A stretch of 64,000 bases of DNA from Craterostigma plantagineum (lineage: Eukaryota > Streptophyta > Magnoliopsida > Lamiales > Linderniaceae): positions 28,188,501 to 28,252,500 of the forward strand of contig JAPQWV010000002.1 in NCBI GenBank assembly GCA_027422505.1, read 5' to 3'. Of the stretch, positions 1 to 10,211 are shown piece by piece; the stretch's first letter is position 1; each line of letters opens with the position of its first letter. The notes below the pieces were generated by a model, which was not told where the DNA came from, searched no databases, and saw only the letters and a program-made list of their open reading frames with translations. The position numbers were made by a program, and so were the translations under genes.

Positions 1-429
1 TGGACGGACGTTGCTTCGCATGCTATATGAGTCCATTGGTTGTTTGGTAGTGATAGTAACATGGATGTGGTCTGAAAAATGAAAAATTAGTTTCAAGTAA
101 AAATAATCTAAGTATGAGATTTTAAGAAAGAAAATTTGATCAACACACTTAAATTTTCAAAGTCGTGAAATAGTGATAGTTTCGTAAAGTTGAGGACTTA
201 GAAATTTCTAGTTTTAGTATTTTTTTTTGGGGGTTTGAGAATGAACCAGTCAATTGAAAACTTCGTGAATGTCTGTTGATTTTCGATTTTTCGATCAAGC
301 TAAATGATTAAGTCAAACACAAATTAAAATCGGGTACACTAAGTCAAGATCGTGAGTCAAGCCGAAATTTCAAAGGTTTGGAAGCAATTTCGGATGTGTA
401 ATTCGGGTAAGTAATGTTCGGCTAGAGAG

Positions 430-782
430 AAATTCGGGTAAAGAATTTCGAGTAAAGTTTACATTTCTCCCAAAATTTTGGATGATCTGGCCAAATTTGA
501 AAATCGGGTAACTTTCGACTTTAGCCGAAAAGTGTAAACCAGGTGGAAATTCGGGTAAGATGATTTTCGGTAAAATGTAAATTTTGCCCAAAATTGACAT
601 GATCTGTCCGAATTTAAAATTCGGGTAACTTTTAACTTTGGCCGAAAATTGTAAATCAGGTAGGAAATCGGGTAAGATAATTTTCGGGTAAAATGTAAAT
701 TTCGCCCGAAATTGAGATGATCTGTCCGAACTTAAAATTCGGGTAACTTTCAACTTTGGCCGAAAATTGTAAATCAGGTAGG
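430..782. repeat. Three tandem copies of a ~118-bp unit
   Basis: Units start near 430, 547 and 665, each opening with AAATTCGGGTAA or a close variant and closing with AAATCAGGTAGG or a variant. Units two and three are nearly identical and unit one is more diverged; a fourth begins at 783 and breaks off. The repeat lies in the internal region of the Copia element and encodes nothing I recognise. Confidence 0.75.
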
Positions 783-1273
783 AAATTCGGGCGATTTGAG
801 ACACTTGCTATATTTGCTACAGTAACTTTTCGCCAAGATTTTTGAGGAAGATCCGGGTGATAAAAATCGGGTAGCAGGATAAGCCGAAATGCAGAGCCCG
901 AAAATTGCCAATTTAGACTAATTTTAGGCCAAATGAATAATTTTTCGGATTGTAGGAGCCGAATTCTGGGCACTGTTTGTTCATCCACCCGAAAATGAAA
1001 AAGCTGTAACAGAAATACAAAGCTCAGACTTTATTTTGTCTCTAATCTTACTCAAAGTTGACAGAGGTCGACACAAAGGAACAGAAAAACACTCATTAAC
1101 GATTTATCTAATTCAAGAAGGAAAAAGACGATAAAAATGATTCAAGGCATCCAAAACACATGAAAAAAAATCGAAAGTGGGTTTTGTTCAAATGCTCTTT
1201 CAAATCTCATTGGAATTGAAAGAAACTGGATTCAAATCGTTGAGATCGATCCACGTTTAGCTCTGATACCACT

Positions 1274-1564
1274 TGTTGGTCCACTTGTTACCAAACAAGG
1301 ATCACAAGATTATTAGAAAGATTGAAAGCAAAATAAACACCTTTAGTGTGTGTTCGTGTGTGTGTCTAACGAAAACAACTTCAGTAAAATTTCTTTTGAT
1401 CAAACCTGAAAAGGGTTTAAAGGGAATTTATATACCACATTAAGTTGGTATATTAAATTCCAATACTCAAACTATTGACATATTACATTGTCTCCCCAAA
1501 CTACACAATAACAAAATACACCCAAGAGAAAGGATAATTAGAGGAGCTACATAATTTCCTAACA
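1274..1564 (-). repeat. Copia 5' LTR (291 bp)
   Basis: On the minus strand it begins TGTTAGGAAATT and ends GGACCAACA, so it has the TG...CA ends of an LTR, and it sits two bases from the primer-binding site at 1260-1271. The 3' LTR and its target duplication lie outside the window. The outer end abuts an unrelated repeat that has a second copy at 41.8-42.3 kb, so the element inserted into that repeat. Confidence 0.75.
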
Positions 1565-3732
1565 TAGTCACCGATTCTCATGGGATGAGAGAGGGGGCAC
1601 CACTGACAGGGGCGGATCTATTCATGGGCCGGAGGGGGCCACGGCCCCCCCGAAAAATTTTCGAAATTTTTAGTACTATATATGTATTATATAGTGTTAA
1701 TACGTAAATATGTTTCTCTTTTATAAAATACAGTAAAATATCATGTGGCATGGTGGTGAGGGAACTGTTTTGCACTTCAGTGGTCGAGTGTTCGATTCGG
1801 TGCTAGTACAAATATTTATTCTTTTGTTTTTTATATTACTTTTGTGTTTTATTTTGTTCTTTTTGTCCTTAGCGGTGTATAACTTTTAGTTTTCTTAATT
1901 CTCACCTTTATATTCTAATTTTATTTCTTAAGACATTTTTTGTAGTTTACTGTTTCTTTTTAGTTCTTATATTTTTTTATTTCTAACCAAAATACAACTA
2001 AACTAATTATAAATATTATGATTTGTTTTTTTATTTAATATCTAAGTTAATTCTTTTTTTACCTTTTCTAATTTCTTTCATGGTCCATTTAAATTTTCAT
2101 ATTCCACTTGCAAACCTATTTAAAAAATTTAGACAATTTTTAATTACTGACCTTATTTAAATTAAAATCACTTGCCAAATAAAAAAGGTATTAAATAAAA
2201 AGTTCACGAAATATTGCAATTTATTACAACGTGTAACATTTTTTATATCGTAATTTCATATGTTTTGCTAGAACATTTTAGCTTCCTTTATCATTTTTTG
2301 TCTTTATTTTTCTAATTATTTCATCATATGATTAAAGGAAAATAAAAATAAGTTTTTTTTGTAGAACTCTAAATATAAAGACTATAATTTTTGCAAACAT
2401 AATAGACATATCCATATTATTGAAACCATATTATTAAAAAGATAAGATGAATATTTCTTATAGCCCCGACCTTCTCGATAAAAAAAATTCTAATTCCGTC
2501 ATAGACTACCAAATTTTTGCAAACATAATACACATATCCATATTCTTGTTTGGCGCTTCGCAATAGATCATGATGCACGGACCAACATCCGATCCGTATA
2601 CATCAATACTACGGCCCCCCCGATAAAAAATTCCTAGATCCGCCCCTGACCACTGAGCTATTATTCTCGGATATTAAATTTGTCCATAATTCTTGGACTT
2701 CAGTAGGGTGACTGAATATCGATCATGACTTATTTGTTGGCGACTCCTAATTCGTTGTGCCAACCATTCACTTGCGAAGTCGGAGGTTGTAACATTGATA
2801 TAAGTTGAATTAGGAATTAACTTGTATTTGGACACGACTCGTAATTGACGATCACATGGCTAATTACTCGTTGAGCGTCAATGATCAATCGACTGACTAT
2901 AGTAGTATACGTGGACCTTAGACCGAAGGGTCATGATAGAGTTGGCTTTGGGGTCCTGACTTGTCAATAGTTTTCTAGGCCTTCCTTGTTCGAGGATGAA
3001 CATGGGTCAGTGGCGACATGCCGTCTTGACAACGAAGTGAAACTGTTGGGCATTGACAGTCATGAGGGATTCACAACCTCGCAAGTAATCGATGTAAACT
3101 TTCGAATGATTTGCGGAAGGAGCGATCTAGTAGGAGGATGTCTGGCGTGATCGTCCAGATGCACTACCAACGTAGGCTATCGTTTGAGCAGGAGGAAACT
3201 CAGGAGGAAGCGACCTAGCGTGATCGTTCAGAGTAGGCTACCCAAGCGCGGGCCCCTTACTCTGTTGTGCGGGCATGGTGCCTAGTCTAGCCTAGGGTCC
3301 TGATGTGATGTGTTCGGACATGATAGGTTGGGATGAGAGGGAAAAGTCGAGCGTGCATTTATTGTGATTCAGGGCAGGGGTCGAGTGCACGCTGCATTCA
3401 TACATATTTTCACCTACTGGGCAATCGATAAGTGTTATGTGTTGTAGGTACGACCGAGTCCGACGTTGAGGTACGTCGCGACTGAGGCGGGCAGATGGCG
3501 GTGACTCTACAGACTTTTGATGGCAGGGTCGTACAAGGATGAAGACCTGTGGAGCGATGATAGAATGTTTTGATATTTTGGGGCTGAGGCTTTTGTAAAA
3601 GATACAATTTTGTAAACCGTATTTTGATGTAAATATATAATATGTTATGAAAAGTTTGTAAAATGGGATTTCCGCGGTTTTCGTTGCGAAAACCCGCCAC
3701 TAATCGCAATTAGAAAGTGAGGGTCGCCACAG
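1565..3732. repeat. Unclassified dispersed repeat, interrupted by an hAT element
   Basis: The segments 1565-1606 and 2649 to about 3080 match the reverse complement of 41810-42262 with scattered mismatches, so this is a dispersed repeat. The stretch 3080-3732 has no visible partner in the window and no convincing reading frame; it ends in a GGGTCGCCACA motif that could be an LTR end. The 41.5-42.7 kb copy opens with TGTTAGGATC, suggesting an LTR-type element. Confidence 0.5.
1607..2648. mobile_element. Non-autonomous hAT transposon (1042 bp)
   Basis: The ends are 14-bp perfect inverted repeats, CAGGGGCGGATCTA at 1607-1620 and its complement at 2635-2648. The element is flanked by an exact 8-bp duplication, ACCACTGA, at 1599-1606 and 2649-2656. 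Eight-bp duplications and CAGGG-type ends define the hAT superfamily. The interior is AT-rich with no transposase frame. A tRNA-like T-arm motif near 1780-1800 belongs to the element. A relative in the opposite orientation lies at 38249-38927. Confidence 0.9.
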
Positions 3733-3779
3733 CATCGGCCTCCCGCTTCACGACACGATGTGAGATAATAAACTTCGAG

Positions 3780-4040
3780 TAGTATCATAATTTGCCTCGA
3801 GATGTTATCACCAATTTAATACAATTAATTGTAATCTTGCATAATGTCTCACGTGCCTTTAAGTCGAAGAAGAAGATGAATTATGTGGGTGTAAGATGAA
3901 TATAATGATATTATGTGCTCTCACCTATTACATTCCGTTTATAGTAACGATTAAATTTAACGATCCAAAATCGGTAACATTTGGAACTAAAAGCGGCATC
4001 TCGGAATATGAGGATCATGGACGATCATGCCCGAAAACAT
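3780..4040. mobile_element. Partial copy of a long-TIR MITE
   Basis: The right half of a MITE family also seen at 4805-6285, 6990-7490 and 8455-8860. Shared marks are a CACGTGCCTTTAAGTCGA stretch, a run of AAGAAGATGAA type, and an end reading CTAAAAGCGGCATCTCGG. The left half is missing. It lies just upstream of the NAP1-like gene. Confidence 0.55.
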
Positions 4041-4376
4041 TGAAGATTAAGAAAAAACCTCATCAGATCAAATCATTAAATCTAAGAAACATATTTTCTC
4101 TGAATAAAAAATTAAATTTAAGAAACATATAAACGATCTAAATGAAATAATATGCTTAGACATCGAAAAATGCTATCCGTACTTGATAGTTGGTGAATAC
4201 AAAAGTTCTCCACAATAAAACTAATGCAATTAAATAATCCCAAACGAATCCTTTTAGCTAAAAGCATTTGCCTAACAAACTCTCCCATAATAAAGCATCC
4301 TCTGATCACTTCTTCAAGTTTCTCGCTCGTCGATTGACCTTTTGAACGTGTCTATATTCCGTTGTGTTTAAGGCTT

Positions 4377-7300
4377 ATGAGGAGCAGTGACAGCGAAGCC
4401 ATTACCATCGATGATATTGGCTCTGGTATTTATTTTAAACCGTATATATATTTGATTTGCTTTTATGATAAATTGGCTTACTCGTTTTTATATTTTTGTC
4501 ATCTCTAAGCATTGCGTGGAATGGATAGAGATCAAATTTTCAATGCCGTCGTTGTGAGTTCTCGCCAAGCTAATAATCTGTTGATTTTGGATTGTCCTCC
4601 ATCAACTTCTAATTTCTATTCGTAATCAATGCAGAATAGACTTCAATATCTTGATGTTACGCACTCTGAAGTGCTTTCGAATCTTTCCCCTAATGCCGTA
4701 AAACGTGTACTTGTTCTAATGCAAATTCAGGTATTTATTGCTAATCCTACGCATTTTCATCGTCTCATTGTTCTTGGAAATGCACGTTGAGAATTGAGTT
4801 AAGTAATTTTTATGGAACAACGACATTTTAGTCCCCATATATTCTAAGATGCCACTTTAAACCTCAATGTTACCGATTCTGTGCCTGTCTTCGTTCCTCT
4901 ATTCATTTAACCATTAGTGTAGATAGAATTTTATGTGCAAGAACGCTTGATCTCCTATTAATCGACTTAAAAATACTCATAATAAATTGTTTCAACATAA
5001 ACGCACGTGAGCATCATCACACATCATATTTTGGAAGGATTGAAAATCTTAAATATGAGTTTAATATGATGCATAATGATAATCACATGCATTTATGTCG
5101 AAGAAAAAGATGAACTTTGAGGGTTTAAGTCGACTAAAAGGATATCATCTGCTCTTGTATGTTAAATTCCATATTGTTAGGATCAGTTTTAATGTGTTTC
5201 GGGGGGAGGGGGAATAAACACTAGTTAGTTTTTCGGTTTTGATCTCGTTAAAGGTCAAATATGGGTGCTTGATTTATTAGTTTGTTGACTGGTGCGGAAG
5301 AAACCGGTCGATTTTGAACCAAGACCGGATGTGAACGTGGTGTGTATATTTGCGGTACAAACATAATTTGTTTCTCGAAGTTCGGAGCTAATTCTCATAC
5401 GTCTCTCTTATTCCCGGCCAGGAAGGTTTCCACTAGAAGCCTCGGTTTACAACACTCTATCGTACAACCTCCTTAGCTAGACTGGCTCAATATAATTTTC
5501 AAGTTATATTTCGCTAACTAAACTCCTAGACCACTCTAAACGACTTTTTACATTCCATCTCTTTCAAGAGTTTTTTACCGTCCCTTGAGAAAATCACTCA
5601 CTAAACGTTCCGTTTTAATGCAGTGATGACAACACCTTAATTCTTTTCTCGCTAAAAAACTTATAGCTTGAAAGCTTGGGCTAATTCTCTCGTTCTAAAA
5701 ATTCAGAGTTGGTGAAGTAGTTTCTTCAGCTTGCATCCCTCCTATTAATAGTTGAGTTGAAGTTGAAGCCCATTGTGAGATAACTCTTCATGTACTGGAC
5801 AGTGCATTTATTACCTTTACCCAAAATGGGTCTGTCCGATCTTGCAGCAATCTGTGATGTGCCTTGACTTTATTCCTTATTCAGCTTGGCTTGACTTCAA
5901 GTGGCTCTATCTGACAGCCTTGTATTAATTGTTCGTCAGAAGTCTTCAAATTGCCGCCCCATGAATGTGTTTGAAATTGTCCAGCGTGACACGTCCGGTC
6001 TTCAATGTACTTGTGGTATGCAGTCTTGATTCGGTTTCATCTTGCCCTGATGATCTGCTGGCTGTATCCGGTTTCACCTCTGTCTAACTTGTATACTTAT
6101 TTAAATTAAGTTCAATCACCGAAACTATTAATCTGAATATTTAAATTCACGATTTCTAGCACGTATACACTACAATTAAATTTACAGCATGAGAAAAAAA
6201 AAGTCCAAAATCGGTAACGTTGGCTAAAAGTTGCATTTGACATATGGTGGACAATTAACGCACATAGTCCGAATATTGGAGACTAAAAATATTATCTTCT
6301 TGTTCTAGTATTTGTTACCCTGCAAATTGTGATTGTGTGGGATAATTACAGGCTCAATTCGATGATTTGGAGAAAAATTATTACAAGGAAAGAGCAACCC
6401 TTGATGCCAAGTACCAATTACTCTATCAGCCACTCTATACCAAGGTTGACAATTGGTTAGCAATTTTTACCCTAGAGCCTCGTTGCATTAATCGTTTGTG
6501 TTATTAATATGCAGAGAAGTGAAATAGTAACTGGTGAAGTTGACGTCGTTGATACGGAGAAATGGGAGGGTATGCTTGTTAACTGTATACGTCTTATGCT
6601 ATTTTGTATTTTTTGTGCGTCAACTTTCTATTAGGCTCTTAACTTTGATGTAGAGAAAGGAGTTCCTGGGTTTTGGCGTACTGCTATGAAAAACAACAGT
6701 GTGCTCGCCGATGAGGTTATTATTATCTGGAAAAAACGTTCTTTATTGTTCAAACCCTATTTTGTTTTCATAACATTATGTGATTTCAGATTTTCGAGCG
6801 TGATGATGACGCTCTGAGGTATCTCAAAGACATCAAGTTGTCAAGAATCGGCAGCCCGAAAAGCTTCAAGCTCGACTTCTTCTTTGACGCCAATCCTTAC
6901 TTCAAGAACAAAGTCCTGACGAAAACTTACTACTTGGTCGATGAATATGAGCCCGTCTTGGACAAAGCAATTGGGTTGGTATAAATTTTATGTGGTCGAA
7001 CGATATTTTTAGTTCTGAATGTGCATTTTCTAGTCTCTCATTTTCCAATATGTTCTTTTAGTCCCAAATGATATCTATTTTGGGACGTTTTAGTCACCGG
7101 GTTAATTAATTCGTTAGTTTAGACAGAATTTAATACGTGAAAGCACATTATCTCCTCCTAGACATCTTAAAAATATCATAGCTCATCTTCCTTTTCGACT
7201 TGAACACACGTGAGCATCATCACGCATGACATTTAAGAAAGGATTGTCGATCTTAAATATGAGTTACATGTGTTGCTTAATGATGCTCACGCGCCTTTAA

Positions 7301-7885
7301 GTCGATGAAGATGAAGAGTATGAGGCTTTTAGATGATTAAAGTGATATCAAAAGCTCACATGTTTTAAATTCCGTTAAAATTAACGATTAAACGAATTGG
7401 AAGATCAAAACGGTTAAAAATCGATAAGATCGGGGACTAAAAGTAGCATCTTGAAATATAAGAACCAGAATGCCCATGTCCCAAAGATGATGACTTTCGG
7501 TTGTCCTTAATTTTTGTGGTTCTCACGAGTATGTTGGTGTATTTTTAATAATATGTTGTTCTCCAGGACGGAGATTGAATGGCACCCGGGGAAAATTCTT
7601 TCACATAGGATCGCGAGAAAGAAGAAAGGAAAGGGGAAGGTAGGCAAACCCGAGAGACGTAAGAGTTTCTTCAACTTCTTCGACCCGCCCCAACTCCCCG
7701 GAGAAGACGATGAGATCAGCTCTGACGTCGCCGAAGAGCACCAAAATTTGATGGAATTAGATTACGACGTAGGATCGACCATTCGGGACAAAATTGTACC
7801 TCACGCCGTTTCTTGGTTCACTGGTAAGGCTGCTCACCGCAAGTTTGGAGGTGAAGATGGCGTTGGGGAGAAGACGACGGAATGA
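4377..7885 (+). CDS. NAP1: NAP1-like histone chaperone (nucleosome assembly protein), no acidic tail
   Basis: NAP1 proteins chaperone histones H2A-H2B and help assemble nucleosomes. Eight exons join in frame: 4377-4425, 4510-4553, 4635-4730, 6352-6444, 6515-6569, 6654-6715, 6790-6974, 7567-7885 (300 aa). The NAP fold is clear: a long N-terminal helix region with EVLSNLSP and [18 protein letters not shown], then [33 protein letters not shown]-type [12 protein letters not shown] and [21 protein letters not shown]. Typical plant NAP1 proteins continue into a long Glu/Asp tail, often with a prenylation motif; here the protein stops 16 residues after FTG ([12 protein letters not shown]). Introns 3 and 7 carry MITEs, and intron 3 also an LTR-like insertion. 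All splice sites are GT-AG. The family call is firm; whether this copy is expressed is unknown. Confidence 0.92.
4805..6285. mobile_element. Long-TIR MITE in NAP1 intron 3, split by an LTR-like insert
   Basis: The left end (ACATTTTAGTCCCCATATAT...) and the right end (its imperfect complement, around 6200-6280) form diverged inverted repeats of roughly 70-80 bp. The body resembles the copies at 6990-7490 and 8455-8860. The segment 5175-6166 is foreign to the family and appears inserted. Long inverted ends without coding suggest a MULE-derived MITE, but no clean 9-bp duplication was found. Confidence 0.6.
5175..6166 (+). mobile_element. LTR-like insertion nested in the intronic MITE
   Basis: It begins TGTTAGGATC and ends TTTCTAGCA. 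Its first ~240 bp match the reverse complement of about 42460-42705, including the shared GGTGCGGAAGAAACCG and CCAAGACCGGATGTGAAC. The later part does not match that copy. It carries no reading frame. TG...CA ends and ~990 bp size suit a solo LTR, but a 5-bp duplication is not clear, so the boundaries are tentative. Confidence 0.5.
6990..7490. mobile_element. Long-TIR MITE in NAP1 intron 7
   Basis: The ends are imperfect inverted repeats: the left reads TGTGCATTTTCTAGTCTCTC and the right, reverse complemented, ATGGGCATTCTGGTTCTTAT, continuing into TTTTAGTCCC in both. The body is the same family as 4805-6285 and 8455-8860. Non-coding. It fills most of the intron between the seventh and eighth exons. 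Confidence 0.65.
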
Positions 7886-8454
7886 AAAAGATATAGTGAA
7901 TAGAGGGGTGAAATCCATTTTTTGAAATTTTGCTGTTTTCTGTCCTTAGGCTGAAAAATTCATTCTTAACGTGGCTGATTAGCCTCTGATTATATAATAT
8001 CTGAGGCAATGAATGAGAGTCACAACATTGATGAATTAGTTCCAACTCTTATATGTTCCAAAGGACTACGATTATTAAATTCTACCTCGACCGAGACTCG
8101 TATTGAATATTTATGATTGATTGCGTGAAGACGTAGGAATAATTTGTGCCGAGCATGGGCCTTGATCACCTTGTCGTCAATCGTCTATTTGCTCTTAGTT
8201 GTTTCGTTGCGCTTTTATTAGTTTCATTATTTTTAAAATATCAAAAATCATTTAAATACACTATTTCAAATTCGCTTTAGTCTAAATTAAATTTCAGAAT
8301 AATATCTTACAATTAATCGAGCTGTCCTCGTGGATTGATACTTGGACTTACGTCTCTTTTATACTACTTGCACGATCTAGTACACTTGCTAGTATTCGAG
8401 CGTGTCATTCATCAATGTGAATTATTTGTCGGAGCAACAATATTTCTAATTGCT
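7886..8454. other. NAP1 3' flank, no gene seen
   Basis: AT-rich DNA after the NAP1 stop codon. The first 150-200 bases are probably 3' untranslated region. No open frame or repeat was recognised. Confidence 0.4.
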
Positions 8455-8860
8455 AATGTTTTGGGCGGACATTTTGGGTCATTTGGGTCAACCGATTTAT
8501 TAGTTTAGACGAAATTTACCCGTGAAAAACATGATCTCATGTTAATCGACTTAAGCCCTCATAACTCACTTTCTTTTTCTTCGACTTCAACGCACGTAAG
8601 CATCACACGATGCGCACAACTTCAATATAGTCAATCTTTCTCCTAATGCGATGCATAATAGTGCTCAAGTCCGTTTAAATCAAGAAGAAAAATGTGAGTT
8701 ATGATGGTTTAAGTAGACTGACATGAGATCATATGCTATTGCTTGTCATTTAAACTAACAACTAAATTAAACGGGGATCAAAACGATGCAAAATCGATAA
8801 ACCAAAAATGACATCTCAAACTATGGGAGACCAGAAACGCCAATATTCCCTAAACTATCA
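8455..8860. mobile_element. Long-TIR MITE, third full copy
   Basis: This copy runs from GGGCGGACATTTTGGGTC to GACCAGAAACGCCAATATTC. The inner motifs TTAGTTTAGACGAAATTTAC, CGACTTCAACGCACGTAAGC and the closing AAATCGATAAACC...GACATCTCAAACTATGGG align with the two intronic copies. It is non-coding and diverged from them, which argues for old insertions. Confidence 0.6.
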
Positions 8861-8861
8861 A

Positions 8862-9530
8862 TTTGTATTCGCTTATCTTTCGAATATTCGTATTCGTATT
8901 TGTTTTTTATTCGAATATTAAAATCGAAACATATTCGATTTGATAATATATTCGAATATATTCACGAATATTCATTTCGATATCTTTTCAAATATCCTGT
9001 TTAAAAAAAGAAATAATGTACGTAATCAAAAAAACTACCTGCGAATGATATATAAGGTTACGGTATAAAAGGAAAAACATTGCATCACCCGATACATCTT
9101 ACGGAAACACAAAAAAAAAATATCATCTGTAAATTCTGTCAACAATTGTTTTCCATAGCTTACATCATTTATGGTTTTCTTTAATTTGCAATCCCTCTAG
9201 GTTTTTTTAAATTGTTTAATAGAATGTAATTGTTTTCATTTATGACATTTGGACTTTTAAGTTTGAACCATATATTGTTGTAAAGCATTTCATATTAATA
9301 TGTACTTTAATTTATACTATATTATATTATTTAAATATATATGTCTATTACATTATTAGAATCGAATATTCGAAAAATATTCGAATCGAATATTGCCGTT
9401 TTGTGTTCGTATTCGAAAGTGGTTCGAATCTAGTAAACTATTCTTGTTCGGATCTAAAATATTTCGAATTCGATCTTAAATTTCAAATCGAATTACGAAT
9501 GGAACAAAAAGATTTGATCCATTACCCTAA
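8862..9530. repeat. AT-rich element packed with ATTCGAATATTCG palindromes
   Basis: Both ends (8866-9000 and 9355-9510) are dense in TTCGAATATTCG and ATTCGTATTCG, in inverted arrangement around a plain AT-rich centre. The flanks read AACTATCAAT on the left and AACAATCAAT on the right, which may be a diverged target duplication. The structure suits a non-autonomous hAT-like element, but I could not fix its ends. Confidence 0.45.
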
Positions 9531-10211
9531 CAATCAATATACTTGCTGCTAAAAGGTGGCAGAGAATATTGGGGGGGGAACTTGAAAGAAGAGAAAAAGG
9601 CCTGTGCCGCGCATATTATGTTTACCATCCGAGCGAGTAATAATAAATTGAAGCTCATCCGCCAACTTACCAGCGAACTTCCCAACCACCACCATCTGAA
9701 AATCAAACAAAAAACTCAATAGAAAGAAGAGGGGACCAGAAATTTAATTTTAAGCTGGGCCTAGTTTTCCAGTAAAGGTTTTTGGATGGAGATTGGAGAC
9801 AGAACTCAATACACCTTATATTATGAATGAGATGAATGGTGTTTTGAGATCACTGAAAATCGATTGACATATATTTCTTTGCCTTTAGCACTTGATTTTT
9901 GTGTAAAACTAAAAAGAAAAATTTCTCAGCTCTTTGTTGACTACGAAAGCTTCCAGGACTATCGTCAATGGCAGTATTTGAAAGACTTATTCTTTCTCAT
10001 TTAGGCTTTGGTCGTCGAGTGAAAAGACAAAGCATGAGATATTACCAATCAAATTAGTGACATTCATGTCTTAGTCACACACTCAATTTCGTAAGTGGCT
10101 TCTGTCAAGGAAAACGTCCACTGTTGATCATATCATCTAAGTGCTTTAAAAACCACAGGCATGTTAGCCTAACACTTGCATGTCTGAATCTGCTTTCGAA
10201 CACAACTAACA
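9531..10211. other. Upstream region of the LRR receptor kinase gene
   Basis: No gene or repeat recognised. It must contain the receptor kinase promoter and 5' untranslated region. No single TATA element stands out. Confidence 0.35.

Larger units (their letters stand above)
1..1564 (-). mobile_element. 5' end of a Copia-type LTR retrotransposon (truncated by window edge)
   Basis: Read on the minus strand this is an LTR (1274-1564), then a primer-binding site, then internal DNA running off the left edge. The primer-binding site, GCTCTGATACCA on the plus strand at 1260-1271, is the complement of the tRNA-Met-type TGGTATCAGAGC site common in plant Copia elements. No gag or pol reading frame is recognisable in 1-1259, so this is either untranslated leader or a non-autonomous element. 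The internal part holds a 118-bp tandem repeat. How far the element extends to the left cannot be seen. Confidence 0.6.

Noticed and set aside
1741..1800. A tRNA-like stretch with a TGTTCGATTC T-arm motif
   Set aside because: It lies inside the hAT element, has no matching acceptor stem or anticodon arm, and similar motifs recur in this transposon class.
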